Positions 8,667 to 17,403 of a DNA stretch of 58,009 nt are shown piece by piece. Numbering within the stretch: position 1 is the stretch's first letter; every line of letters starts with the position of its first letter. The stretch is from Pseudomonadota bacterium. GTDB taxonomy: Bacteria > Bdellovibrionota > FAC87 > UBA2466. The DNA is taken from positions 1 through 58,009 of the forward strand of contig RFNO01000056.1 in assembly GCA_009927165.1 (NCBI GenBank), given 5' to 3'. The notes under the pieces were generated by a model, which worked only from the letters and a program-made list of their open reading frames with translations, was not told the origin of the DNA and searched no databases. A program made the position numbers and the translations under genes.

Positions 8667-10589
8667 TTAGTTTTTTGATTGTTCTTGTTCGATTTCAAAA
8701 ATTTCAAAGAGGTCAATGGGAGCTGACTTCCCTTTCAAGGTAGTCTTGGCTACCGCTTTATACTGAGGCACCGACTTATCCGCTTTTCGAATCGCATCCA
8801 GAGTGGCTTGGGTAGTAAGAATTGTGGCTCCGAATTCCTTGGTGCAAGACTCAACACGTGAAGCCACATTTACGGAATCCCCAAGCACCGTGTAATTAAA
8901 GCGTTGTTCACTCCCCATATTGCCCACATTCACTACTCCTGTATTGATCCCGATTCCTAATCGAAGATCGAAACCAAATCTCTTTTTGAAATCTACTTTC
9001 TTTTTGTTAAATTCCTTCACCATTTCTTGGGCGGCCATGCAAGCTCGATAAGCGTGGTCGGGCTGTTCTAAAGGCGCCCCAAAGAAAGCCATGAGTGCAT
9101 CGCCAATATATTTATCCACAGTCCCTTGATGCTTAAAAATAACACTGGTCAATACAGTAAATGTTTCATTGAGTACTTGAGTCAGTTCCTGGGGCTCGAG
9201 TTTTTCGCTCAATGCAGTGAAATCCCTGAGATCGCAAAAGAGAGTGGTGATTTCTTTTTTCTCCCCTCCTAGCTTGAGCGAATCGGGGTGGGTCAGTAGA
9301 ATTTTTACCACATCGGGAGCCAAGTATTTAGAGAAAGCATCTTTCAAAAACTGCCTCTGACGAAACTCGTCGTAAAATCTTCCCGAGAGTGTTGATAATG
9401 CAACGAGTGTGATATTTGCATAGAGAAGCGCTGTCGGGCAGAAAATTCCTCGGGGAAACAGAAGATGAAAATCAATCGCATAGGACAATCCGAGAGTAAT
9501 CCAGAAACTCCCCACAATGCCACTTGTGCGCAAGAAGAGAGTTGAGCCAAGAAGTAGGACTGAAAACAGGACGGTGAATACCCACACCGCAACTTTGGGC
9601 TGGATGGGACAATCCTGCCGTAAGATTTGATCGGCAATCGAGGCCTGAATTTCTACTCCGTGAATGGCTCTATCAAATGGCGATACTTGCTCGTCCACTA
9701 GCCCAAATGTGGTAACACCAATAATGGCTGTTTTTCCTTCCAGGGGTAGTTCCACTTCTGCTACTTCTCTATTTCTTTTATTAGGATTTTCCAAGTCACT
9801 CGCCAACTGCATCAGCTCAAGCGCCGAATGCCTAGGAATGGTTCCCGCAGGGCCCAAGTAATCGATTGGTGAGTGTACAACCGTTACAAGGTTTTCAGCG
9901 GGCTGTCCCAGCCTCTGAGAAATCAGTGCGAGCGGCAGAGATGGATAGATGCCATTCGAATCTCTTAAGTAATAATAGGCACTCCGGGCTTGCCCATCAG
10001 GATCTTTGGTGGAATTTCCAAATCCCTGGTTGGGAACATGAATGGAAAACATTTTATGGTTCAGTTCTGGATTCTCAAATTGCCAAATATCTTCTTTGGG
10101 AAAAGCAGGAGAAACCTTATGGGGGGGTAATTTTTCAGTTTTCTCACCAGAACATGTTTTTCCGCACAGGTCAAGAGTCCACCAAGATAACGTAATAGAA
10201 TCCCTATGTGCTTTAAGGGTACTGGCAAATTCTCGATCGAGATTATTATCAGCGACATTGATTTCTATAAATCCGATGTCATACCCCACATTTTTAATGC
10301 CCAGTTTAAAGAGCGACTCTGTGAGAAGCGAAATAGCGTTTCGTTTCCAGGGCCAATGCCCCAATGCCTCAATGGACGGTCTATCAATGGCCACCACAAT
10401 CACTTCGCCAGAAGCTTTCTTGGGCCCCCTCACTCGAAATTTCAGATCGCTTAACAACGCATCAAATCGGTCGACGGCAGTGAAGTCAGTGGAATCTTTT
10501 TTGGGAAAAGCGTAGAGGCACAAAAGCACCAGGCCCACGAGCTGAAATAAGAGAAATTTGCGTTGTTTCGTTTTCAAAAGAGTTCCCAA
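8667..10589 (-). CDS. CHASE2-domain class III adenylate cyclase, membrane bound
   Basis: The order is an N-terminal membrane segment (12-28), an extracytoplasmic CHASE2 sensor domain (about 33-325, with VVVAIDRPSIEALGHWPW), three membrane helices (about 332-400), then a class III nucleotide cyclase domain (about 445-625). The metal-binding aspartates are present (FCDLRDF Asp453, GDALM Asp497), as are the transition-state residues Asn574 and Arg578 (VNVASR). The base-selecting positions are Lys493 (VDKYIGD) and Thr567 (NYTVLGD), the pattern of adenylate rather than guanylate cyclases. It should make cAMP in response to a periplasmic cue. The start is TTG without an obvious ribosome site. It sits downstream of FecR and lipoprotein genes and upstream of the patatin-like gene. 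Confidence 0.93.
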   Translation of the reverse strand: MGTLLKTKQRKFLLFQLVGLVLLCLYAFPKKDSTDFTAVDRFDALLSDLKFRVRGPKKASGEVIVVAIDRPSIEALGHWPWKRNAISLLTESLFKLGIKNVGYDIGFIEINVADNNLDREFASTLKAHRDSITLSWWTLDLCGKTCSGEKTEKLPPHKVSPAFPKEDIWQFENPELNHKMFSIHVPNQGFGNSTKDPDGQARSAYYYLRDSNGIYPSLPLALISQRLGQPAENLVTVVHSPIDYLGPAGTIPRHSALELMQLASDLENPNKRNREVAEVELPLEGKTAIIGVTTFGLVDEQVSPFDRAIHGVEIQASIADQILRQDCPIQPKVAVWVFTVLFSVLLLGSTLFLRTSGIVGSFWITLGLSYAIDFHLLFPRGIFCPTALLYANITLVALSTLSGRFYDEFRQRQFLKDAFSKYLAPDVVKILLTHPDSLKLGGEKKEITTLFCDLRDFTALSEKLEPQELTQVLNETFTVLTSVIFKHQGTVDKYIGDALMAFFGAPLEQPDHAYRACMAAQEMVKEFNKKKVDFKKRFGFDLRLGIGINTGVVNVGNMGSEQRFNYTVLGDSVNVASRVESCTKEFGATILTTQATLDAIRKADKSVPQYKAVAKTTLKGKSAPIDLFEIFEIEQEQSKN

Positions 10590-10673
10590 ATTTAAAAAGA
10601 CTAAGTCACAACACGTTTCGGAATTTTTTGAGAGGATCTAGAGGCTGAGAAAAGCTTTTTTTGGGTTGCTGCG

Positions 10674-11465
10674 TTAATGAGTGGGAGGGGGGGCTGGATT
10701 TTCTTCTTCGGATGGGGGATTCGAACGAGCTATCGTGATTGGACTGCTTTCACGCCCCGAACTCGTCAGTCCTTGAGCATTCACCGCTGCTACTTCAAAT
10801 CGGTAGGTCCCGGGGGCTAAATTAGGATAGGTGTACGAAGTACCCGAGTAGGAGATCGGCGAACTCTTGGGCTCGGAGTCCTTCTGATATCTAATCCGGT
10901 AGGTATTAGCCTCTGGCACTTCGTCCCAGTTCAAAGTTACATTGACTAGGTCACCTAGAGAAGCATTTAGGGCATTGGGAGCGGTCACCGATGAGACTGT
11001 TTCTGCGCCCTCTCTAAAATCCTCCGGCACTGTTATCACAACAGCTCCCTCTGCTTTTTGGGGAAGGCGCACGGTTGTCCGTCCCAGCTGAGCCCATCCT
11101 TCTTTTAAGGGCAGTTCTCTGGGGCACGGAGATTTCAGAACCCCCTCACCTGTTAAAGTGCTTTGAATGCCAATCACAGTAAACGTGTAAGGATAGCCCC
11201 CCAAAAGATTAGCCGTTCTAAACGTTAGCGACAGGGAAGAAGAATCAACCCCCCTTAAAGGCTGCCAAGAAGAAACTTGAATGCCATCTCCCCCGGAGTA
11301 ACTTAAACAGGCGTAACCGTAATGGTGCATTTTGTTGAATTTTTCTTCACTGATGGATTCGACTGAAGACTCAAACAGCACAGTGCTTTGCGAACTTTCA
11401 TTGTGAAACGAACAGCTTTGTAAAAACACTGCAAACCAAACCAATAGTAAAGCTCTTACGGTCAT
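10674..11465 (-). CDS. Lipoprotein with shared N-terminal domain and C-terminal fibronectin type III domain
   Basis: The signal peptide ends in a proper lipobox, LQSC (Cys18). Residues 25-135 are a domain shared with the lipoproteins at 12809 and 15457. Common marks are an (S)STV-x-F start, a Y-x-(Y/W)-A-C cysteine, a Y-T-(F/V) strand, and, with the 12809 protein, WAQLGR after a C-P motif. Residues about 155-250 form a fibronectin type III domain (VTLNWDEVPEANTYRIRY ... TYRFEVAAVNAQG). The C-terminus is a proline-rich tail. The stop lies 84 bp before the CHASE2 start, and the start is 16 bp from the FecR gene upstream, so FecR and lipoprotein are co-transcribed. A surface or periplasmic binding role is inferred. 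Confidence 0.75.
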   Translation of the reverse strand: MTVRALLLVWFAVFLQSCSFHNESSQSTVLFESSVESISEEKFNKMHHYGYACLSYSGGDGIQVSSWQPLRGVDSSSLSLTFRTANLLGGYPYTFTVIGIQSTLTGEGVLKSPCPRELPLKEGWAQLGRTTVRLPQKAEGAVVITVPEDFREGAETVSSVTAPNALNASLGDLVNVTLNWDEVPEANTYRIRYQKDSEPKSSPISYSGTSYTYPNLAPGTYRFEVAAVNAQGLTSSGRESSPITIARSNPPSEEENPAPPPTH

Positions 11466-11481
11466 AGCGTCCTCACTGATT

Positions 11482-12732
11482 TCAATCCGACTTCTTCACT
11501 CCCCAATGAACTATCACGGGAACAGAAACGGGAATGGGGTTATTAAAAAAACTACTCCCTGGCAGCACACTTCCTGGAAGCACTCCGGAACTGGTTGGGG
11601 CAGTTGCAACGACTGCTTGGTCTGGGGCTCGAGCGGGTTCGGATGGGGGAATCGATACTGAAGAAGGGGTCGGTTCGGTTTTTCCAACGGGTCTTTCTGA
11701 AGTTGGCTGTACCGTATTAGATTCAATCGATTCAGAAGCCACTTCCCGGGAAGGTTCCGTTTTTTGGGCAGGCGTCTCGATATCATCCGCATTAGACAGT
11801 TCTCTTGCCGAACGGCTCGTACCCGATTCCGCGGAAGGAAGAGCTACGTTAAAAGCACTGGCCCTTTTTTCGAGTGAAGGGGCCTGCAAAGTAGCGGAAA
11901 TAAACTGGGCCACTTTTTCGCTTTTGGCAGGTTGAGAAGTTTCCTCTCGTTTTGCGGTGGTGGGTTGCTCTTGAGCTGGAGCTGCAGTCTCAGACTGCTT
12001 GGCTTCTTTTCCAGTACCGGAATCCGTTGATAAGTCCACTGACTTTTCAAAGACTTTTTCTTCGGTTTTTGTCTTTTGTTCGAATTGCCGTTGCTCGTCT
12101 GCAGTAAATTGATCGAGCTTGGGCGGTGCAGAAGCTTCTACTTTCAGTTCACCCGTTTCAGTTCGCTCTACTCGCCCCTCGGCACGAAACTCGGTACCGG
12201 AGCTAATGGCAACCGGTTTGAAACTATCGTCAAATAAAGATTTCACTTCCACTCGGCCTTCAGTCACCCCAACTTGTTCGGAAACTTGACCGTCGGCATT
12301 TTGCTGCCAGCTCATAAAAAACTCAGTCCCTCGGACAGCAAGAATCGAAGTGAGCGTCTTTACTTTAAACTCTTGGCGTTTAGCTCGAGCCGCTTTGTTG
12401 ACTACGGCTCTGAGTTCACCATTTTCCAATTCCAAATTGATTCGAGTGGCCCAGTTTTTGCCTTCACAGGAGGCAATCCGAAGTCGTGACGAGGATCCCA
12501 TATCGATAATGGAATCATCTCTCAGCACCAGTTTTAACAAACTGGTGGGTCCCGTTTGTACTTGAGTACCCTGATTGAGAGTTTGGCCTATCTTAAGAGA
12601 AACTCCCTCTTGAGTGGTTGCGATTCCGAGTACTACTGCCACTTTTGCGCAAGGCTCAACGGCATGGGCACTCCAAGAAATAAAAAGGAAAACCAATAAA
12701 ACAAAGGAAGAAGTAGGATGAGATTGGATCAT
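11482..12732 (-). CDS. FecR-domain exported protein (paralogue A)
   Basis: A signal peptide (1-24) is followed by a FecR-type domain (about 48-150) with KIGQTLNQGTQVQTG, LKLVLRDDSIIDMGSSSRL and TSILAVRGTEFFMSW. The last two are the hallmark strands of these periplasmic beta-rich domains. From about residue 200 there is a KLDQFTADEQRQFEQKT motif, nearly identical in the paralogue at 17400, and then a long low-complexity Ser/Pro/Glu/Thr-rich region ending in a short hydrophobic tail. There is no FecI-type sigma factor or TonB receptor nearby, so this is not the classical iron-citrate set-up. It is followed by a lipoprotein gene, as is its paralogue. Confidence 0.88.
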   Translation of the reverse strand: MIQSHPTSSFVLLVFLFISWSAHAVEPCAKVAVVLGIATTQEGVSLKIGQTLNQGTQVQTGPTSLLKLVLRDDSIIDMGSSSRLRIASCEGKNWATRINLELENGELRAVVNKAARAKRQEFKVKTLTSILAVRGTEFFMSWQQNADGQVSEQVGVTEGRVEVKSLFDDSFKPVAISSGTEFRAEGRVERTETGELKVEASAPPKLDQFTADEQRQFEQKTKTEEKVFEKSVDLSTDSGTGKEAKQSETAAPAQEQPTTAKREETSQPAKSEKVAQFISATLQAPSLEKRASAFNVALPSAESGTSRSARELSNADDIETPAQKTEPSREVASESIESNTVQPTSERPVGKTEPTPSSVSIPPSEPARAPDQAVVATAPTSSGVLPGSVLPGSSFFNNPIPVSVPVIVHWGVKKSD

Positions 12733-12808
12733 GCCGTAAGTTTACTATTATCCACCTGATTCGCAAACTCGCAATGCGACAAGTTAAAAACCCGACAAAA
12801 GCTCTGAT

Positions 12809-15424
12809 TTAACTCTCCGGGAGGACACAGCGGACTTGATACTCATTTAAGGTGATCGCCCCATACTGAAGCAAAAAAGGTTCATGGATCCAGTAAGCAA
12901 CTCCAATTGTTCCAGCATTGTAACTGGTAGCGGTCCATATCGTGCCAGTGTTGGTTGGAACTCCAGACCCGTTTTGCCCTGGAAAAGTAGGACCTGGACT
13001 TAAGTGAGTTGGCAGTGCCAGGCTTGGTTTAGCCAAATTCAGCTCGTATAAAACGGGAAGTCTCATCCCTAAAACGTTGCAGGTTTTGATATTTCCAGCA
13101 AACCAGACTGCCTGACCGAAACTCTGGTACCAGTTGCCCAGCCAATCCACCCACTTCACCCCAGAAGAGCTACCCGCATCGATTTTTTGAGCGGTAAACC
13201 GGGGGGTATAATAAATCCATTTACCGGAACTAAAAGGAGAGGTTCCATCCAAATAAACGTTGGGCGGATTGGCCCTGTCTTTTATGCGTTGCCAATCCGT
13301 GAAATAACTCGAGGAAAAGCCTGTTTTGCCATCAGGATTAAGTTTTTTCTGCCATCCATCTGTTGTTCCACTGAGCCAAAGTCCAGATGCGGGCAGAATT
13401 TTGTCTTCATTCTTTTTTTTCCAAATCCTAAAGGTATAATGGGGGATCGTTGCATATTCGATGACATCCCCACTGGCAACGCAAGCAAATCCAGCTGTTT
13501 TGGCGGTTTGATCATCATAACAACTATTGGAAACAGTATCGCCACAGAGTTTGTAGGAACACTGCGGAATAGTCTTGGAAAAACAACCGGTTTCATTGCC
13601 TACACCATCTTTAAATTTGTAGTATACCGTCGCTAGAGCATTGGTTTGTGCGGACGACAGTGTCCATGACTTCGTCGAGGCTAAGTTCTCCCAATTTCCT
13701 CCGCTCAAACACCCCGAAGTATTCGTAATGTACATTTGAACTGGCCCATTGGGATCCGTAGCCGAAATACCGGTTAGCTGAACGCTCGTTGAATTTACAA
13801 AAGTGGAACCATTATTGACTGTTAGATTGGGATCGCTTGGCGGGAGATTATCAAACAAAATGGTATCGGAAACACAGTCACTAGCGACAGCCCCATTGAA
13901 GAATTGAGCATAAACCGTTCGGGTGCCGTTAGTTGAATTAATCGGCCAAGAAGAAGAAGCTGTGGGAGCAGTAATGTTAGAAGAACAACTACAGTTTTGA
14001 TCGGAAAAACAGACCGAAGAGTTACCGCTATAATTAATGGTGATATTCAACGGTGAGTTGTTGGTTGAATTGGCATCATTATTAATTTTAATAGAAGGCG
14101 GTACCGTCGGGACCACCAAAGGTGGATTGGTGGTCACACAGGATGATTCGTTACCCACATCATCTCGAAATTTTGCATAAACAACGGCAGAGGTTCCTAA
14201 AAAAACCGGATTCCATTGCTTAGTTCCCCTAAATGACTCCCATTCGGTCCCAGTACTGCAATCCATTTCAGTATTAGCAATGAACATGTCTGCCGTATCC
14301 GTGGACGATGAAGACAAGTGAAGAGTAGCGATTCCTGCACTATAAGATCCAAAAGAGACAGTATTTCCAGAGGGAGGGTCTCCATCAATGAGCACTGAAA
14401 TCGCATTTCCGCTGGAAGAAGGATTTCCCAGGGCCACTAATTTATTTCCAGCCTGATCGCGGGCGATTGAATCGGGATGTAAACCGAGAGTTACTGTCCC
14501 AGTACCCGTAGGCGTAATCGTTACCAAAAAATCTTTTTCATTACCCTCCACTTGGGAAACAGTGGCACGTGTTGCCTGAAGGCTAGAGACTGTAAAATCA
14601 AAGATGGGTTCACTAAACGTAAGAGCAATCGTAAGTGGACTGTTCTTAACTTTGACAGGAGCTCCCACAGCACTAACCGTCGGGGCAGTGCTATCCAACT
14701 CAATAGCGTCCGTCACACAAGTGAAATCAGAGCTGCCGCTCTTTCCAAATTTTGCCGAAAGACTTTTCATTCCATCGCCTGATGCTAAAGGGACAGAAGG
14801 TAAGAAGGACTGAAATGAACTGCCTAAATCCGAAAGAGGTGTCCCCGAGCAATCAGAAGTAGGATAGAGGATCATTTGATCTGCATCCTTGGCCGCCAGC
14901 TTGAGACTAACCGTCGAACTTTTCGTGTAAGTATCCCCGTTATTAATTAAAATGCTCGCAATCGACTCGTAAAAAACCACCGGAATTCTCGGAGTACCTG
15001 GTTTGGGTCCCGCCCAGTAATCAACTCGCCCCAGCTGGGCCCATAAGATCCCAGCAGGATCTGAAGCTGGGCAAGAAAAGCTGTCCTCGGGTTCATCTGT
15101 AAAACCGAGAATACGCACCGTATATTTTTGATTCACCGCCAACGGAGGAGTTCTAAACTCCACGAACAATTGATCGGAAGCTCTGTTGACTTCTTCAATA
15201 GATGACCCGTAAACCAATCGCCCATCTTGCTGAATAATGGAAATACAGGCCCATGGGTATTGGCTTAATCGAGAAAACTCACTGGCTGTTACCGAGGAAA
15301 AATCGGTTGCTCCCGCCACTGCCGAAGCACCAAAGCGCACGGTACTTTGCAACGTTGAGCTTCTCATCGAACAACCCAGCAGAGTCGCAAAAAAAACTAA
15401 TAAACAAATGCGAACCTTTAGCAT
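12809..15424 (-). CDS. Large lipoprotein: shared N-terminal domain, Ig-like domains, C-terminal Lcl/DUF1566-like domain
   Basis: The signal peptide has lipobox LLGC (Cys18). Residues 27-135 are the N-terminal domain shared with the lipoproteins at 10674 and 15457 (STVRFGASAV, PWACISI, WAQLGRVDY). A Big_12-type bacterial Ig-like domain follows (about 245-340, TIALTFSEPIFDFTVSSLQATRATV to DQAGNKL). Then come several repeats with a paired-cysteine and FRDDVGNESSCV / FKDGVGNETGC pattern. The last 180 residues (WQKKLNPDGKTG, then NIKTCNVLGMRLPVLYE, to YQVRCVLPES) resemble Lcl/DUF1566-type C-terminal domains, and are matched by the fragment at 57608. The modular layout suggests a surface adhesin or ligand-binding lipoprotein. 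It lies 32 bp downstream of the propeller lipoprotein. Confidence 0.75.
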   Translation of the reverse strand: MLKVRICLLVFFATLLGCSMRSSTLQSTVRFGASAVAGATDFSSVTASEFSRLSQYPWACISIIQQDGRLVYGSSIEEVNRASDQLFVEFRTPPLAVNQKYTVRILGFTDEPEDSFSCPASDPAGILWAQLGRVDYWAGPKPGTPRIPVVFYESIASILINNGDTYTKSSTVSLKLAAKDADQMILYPTSDCSGTPLSDLGSSFQSFLPSVPLASGDGMKSLSAKFGKSGSSDFTCVTDAIELDSTAPTVSAVGAPVKVKNSPLTIALTFSEPIFDFTVSSLQATRATVSQVEGNEKDFLVTITPTGTGTVTLGLHPDSIARDQAGNKLVALGNPSSSGNAISVLIDGDPPSGNTVSFGSYSAGIATLHLSSSSTDTADMFIANTEMDCSTGTEWESFRGTKQWNPVFLGTSAVVYAKFRDDVGNESSCVTTNPPLVVPTVPPSIKINNDANSTNNSPLNITINYSGNSSVCFSDQNCSCSSNITAPTASSSWPINSTNGTRTVYAQFFNGAVASDCVSDTILFDNLPPSDPNLTVNNGSTFVNSTSVQLTGISATDPNGPVQMYITNTSGCLSGGNWENLASTKSWTLSSAQTNALATVYYKFKDGVGNETGCFSKTIPQCSYKLCGDTVSNSCYDDQTAKTAGFACVASGDVIEYATIPHYTFRIWKKKNEDKILPASGLWLSGTTDGWQKKLNPDGKTGFSSSYFTDWQRIKDRANPPNVYLDGTSPFSSGKWIYYTPRFTAQKIDAGSSSGVKWVDWLGNWYQSFGQAVWFAGNIKTCNVLGMRLPVLYELNLAKPSLALPTHLSPGPTFPGQNGSGVPTNTGTIWTATSYNAGTIGVAYWIHEPFLLQYGAITLNEYQVRCVLPES

Positions 15425-15456
15425 CTATTCTCCTCTATTCTCCTCGACTTGCCTCC

Positions 15457-17403
15457 TCACTCCCCTACCTGAGCGTATTCGAACACATAGGCTGCGCCGG
15501 AGTTCTTGCTGGTGGGGGCGGTGACATTAAAACCTGGTTCTTTCCAAAAAATACGATTGCTGGATACTCCTTCTACATTGGTATCATCCTGAGGAACTCC
15601 AACTACGATGGTATTTTGGTAAATGGCGACGCGCTTTCCAAAACTCGGATTAGTAGAACTACTATTAGGGGCCTTGAGGTAGGCCGCTCTTTTCCAAGAA
15701 CCCGAATCCTCTTTTCCAAACACGTAAACCCCGCCGATACCTGTAACTGCAGGATCAGGAGGATTTGTCGGCATCGTTCCATTAACAATCACAGTAGAAT
15801 TCGATCTCTCTAGTGGCGCTCCTATAACGACTTTCCCTTCATGAATCGCTACGGAGGTACCAAACACACCATATTCGTCTAAATTAGGAGCTTTGAGATA
15901 AGCGTCTACGACCCAACCGCTACGGGATGAATCGTATTTAAAGATATAGGCAGCGCCTCTTCCTTCAGGGGCACCGGGACTGGGACTGGGACCCCCGGCT
16001 AAGCTAGTTTGGACGTTGGGAGCATTAAACTCCACCGGTGCGGAGTTATTGTTTTCGCCCCTCGCCCCCACTACCAAAACATCGTTACCAGATCGGTCAA
16101 ACGCCACTGAGTAGCCAAATGTTTGTTTCTGATTGAAATGGGGTACATTTAAATAAGCTGTATTTGTCCAAGTCCCAACTAATTCCTCAAATACGTAAAC
16201 GCCTCCGACTTCAGAGTGTGTCGTGGGGGGAGCTGTATATGTGCTTAGATCATTGATAATCCCCTGTTCCTCGTAGCTTTGCGAGGGGGCCCCCACCGCT
16301 ATTCGACCCCCAACAATACTTACGGAAAACCCAAACTGGTCTCCAAGCTGAAGAGGCAACTGAGGTGAAGGTACTATCGGGGCAGGGGTCCAAACCGTGC
16401 CACTTTTCTTAAAAACATAAGCGCTGCCTTTGCCACCTTCTTCGCCGGGAGCTCCGACCACGATGGTGTCTCCATCAATACTCACCGATGTTCCAAACTC
16501 GCCGTTGATTGTAGGATCGGGAGAAATCAATGGGGTTACCGTGGGTCCCGCCCACGAACTCCCGTTTTTTTCAAACACCCAAACCGCTCCCGCCCTTGAC
16601 TTCCCATTCACTTTGCTAGCCAAAGCCCCAACGACGATGGTATCGCCGGAAATTCCCAGTGAATCCCCGAACAGATTAAAATCCGGGCCAGGTGAAGTTG
16701 TTGTGTCCAGAGGAGGCGTAAGCGTCGATGGGTATTCCCACTGGTCCGTACGAGAGTTTTTTTCATAAACGAGAACCACTCCTCTTTTACTCGTAGAAAC
16801 ATCGGGATTACATCCAGGCACTCCCACGATCATGGTTGTTCCATCAATCGCAACTGACCTACCCATATCTTTATCAGTAGTTACGGCGGCGTAACATGGG
16901 ACTGCACTGTCCTTCTTCACATACGTGGTCCAGTGCCAGCCCGTAAACTCCGAAATAAGGGGCACTTCCCCGGGCCGCTGGGGAATTTCGTAGGTTCCGT
17001 GGGCAATTTCCTGCTTGATGATTCCTTTACTCTCGTTCGTCGCACACCCTATTTCTTTGCTCGGCAAACCATAGAGGTGCAGCGTATAGGTATTCCCCAC
17101 TTTTAATCTCGGCAAGGAAAACTGAGCCGAGATTTCAGACATACTTTTTTGGAGAGGCAACCCCTCGGTGGCTCCTATTTTTTGTTTGTCGTCTTCATCA
17201 AAAATTTCCACACAAGCGTAATCGTACTGGTAAACATGTGCCAAATACGGAGCTGAAACTTGATCGAAGTCTCGTTGAGGAACAGAATGGGTAATCGCAA
17301 ATCTTACCTGGCTTGAACGAAGAGACGAATCCAGCGAACACCCCGAACCCCCAAGCCAAATCAAAACTCCCCAGAAAACCCACCGAACTAAACCTAGTTT
17401 CAC
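15457..17403 (-). CDS. Lipoprotein-like protein with seven FG-GAP-type repeats (predicted 7-bladed propeller)
   Basis: The frame reaches a GTG at 17421. The GTG at 17403 is preferred because it overlaps the FecR stop as GTGA, lies about 9 nt after GGGGAG, and gives a basic, hydrophobic leader ending GGSGC (Cys22), an imperfect lipobox. Residues 30-135 are the shared N-terminal domain (SSQVRFA, YDYACVEI). Residues about 180-648 contain seven repeats, each with an FG-x-S-V-x-(I/F)-x-G-x-x-(I/V)-V-V-G-(A/V) strand pair, and each followed by G-(A/G/V)-x-(Y/W/L)-(V/I)-(F/Y)-(E/K/G). Seven integrin-alpha-like blades would close one beta-propeller. It is translationally coupled to FecR paralogue B and probably sits at the outer membrane or surface. 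Confidence 0.8.
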   Translation of the reverse strand: MKLGLVRWVFWGVLIWLGGSGCSLDSSLRSSQVRFAITHSVPQRDFDQVSAPYLAHVYQYDYACVEIFDEDDKQKIGATEGLPLQKSMSEISAQFSLPRLKVGNTYTLHLYGLPSKEIGCATNESKGIIKQEIAHGTYEIPQRPGEVPLISEFTGWHWTTYVKKDSAVPCYAAVTTDKDMGRSVAIDGTTMIVGVPGCNPDVSTSKRGVVLVYEKNSRTDQWEYPSTLTPPLDTTTSPGPDFNLFGDSLGISGDTIVVGALASKVNGKSRAGAVWVFEKNGSSWAGPTVTPLISPDPTINGEFGTSVSIDGDTIVVGAPGEEGGKGSAYVFKKSGTVWTPAPIVPSPQLPLQLGDQFGFSVSIVGGRIAVGAPSQSYEEQGIINDLSTYTAPPTTHSEVGGVYVFEELVGTWTNTAYLNVPHFNQKQTFGYSVAFDRSGNDVLVVGARGENNNSAPVEFNAPNVQTSLAGGPSPSPGAPEGRGAAYIFKYDSSRSGWVVDAYLKAPNLDEYGVFGTSVAIHEGKVVIGAPLERSNSTVIVNGTMPTNPPDPAVTGIGGVYVFGKEDSGSWKRAAYLKAPNSSSTNPSFGKRVAIYQNTIVVGVPQDDTNVEGVSSNRIFWKEPGFNVTAPTSKNSGAAYVFEYAQVGE

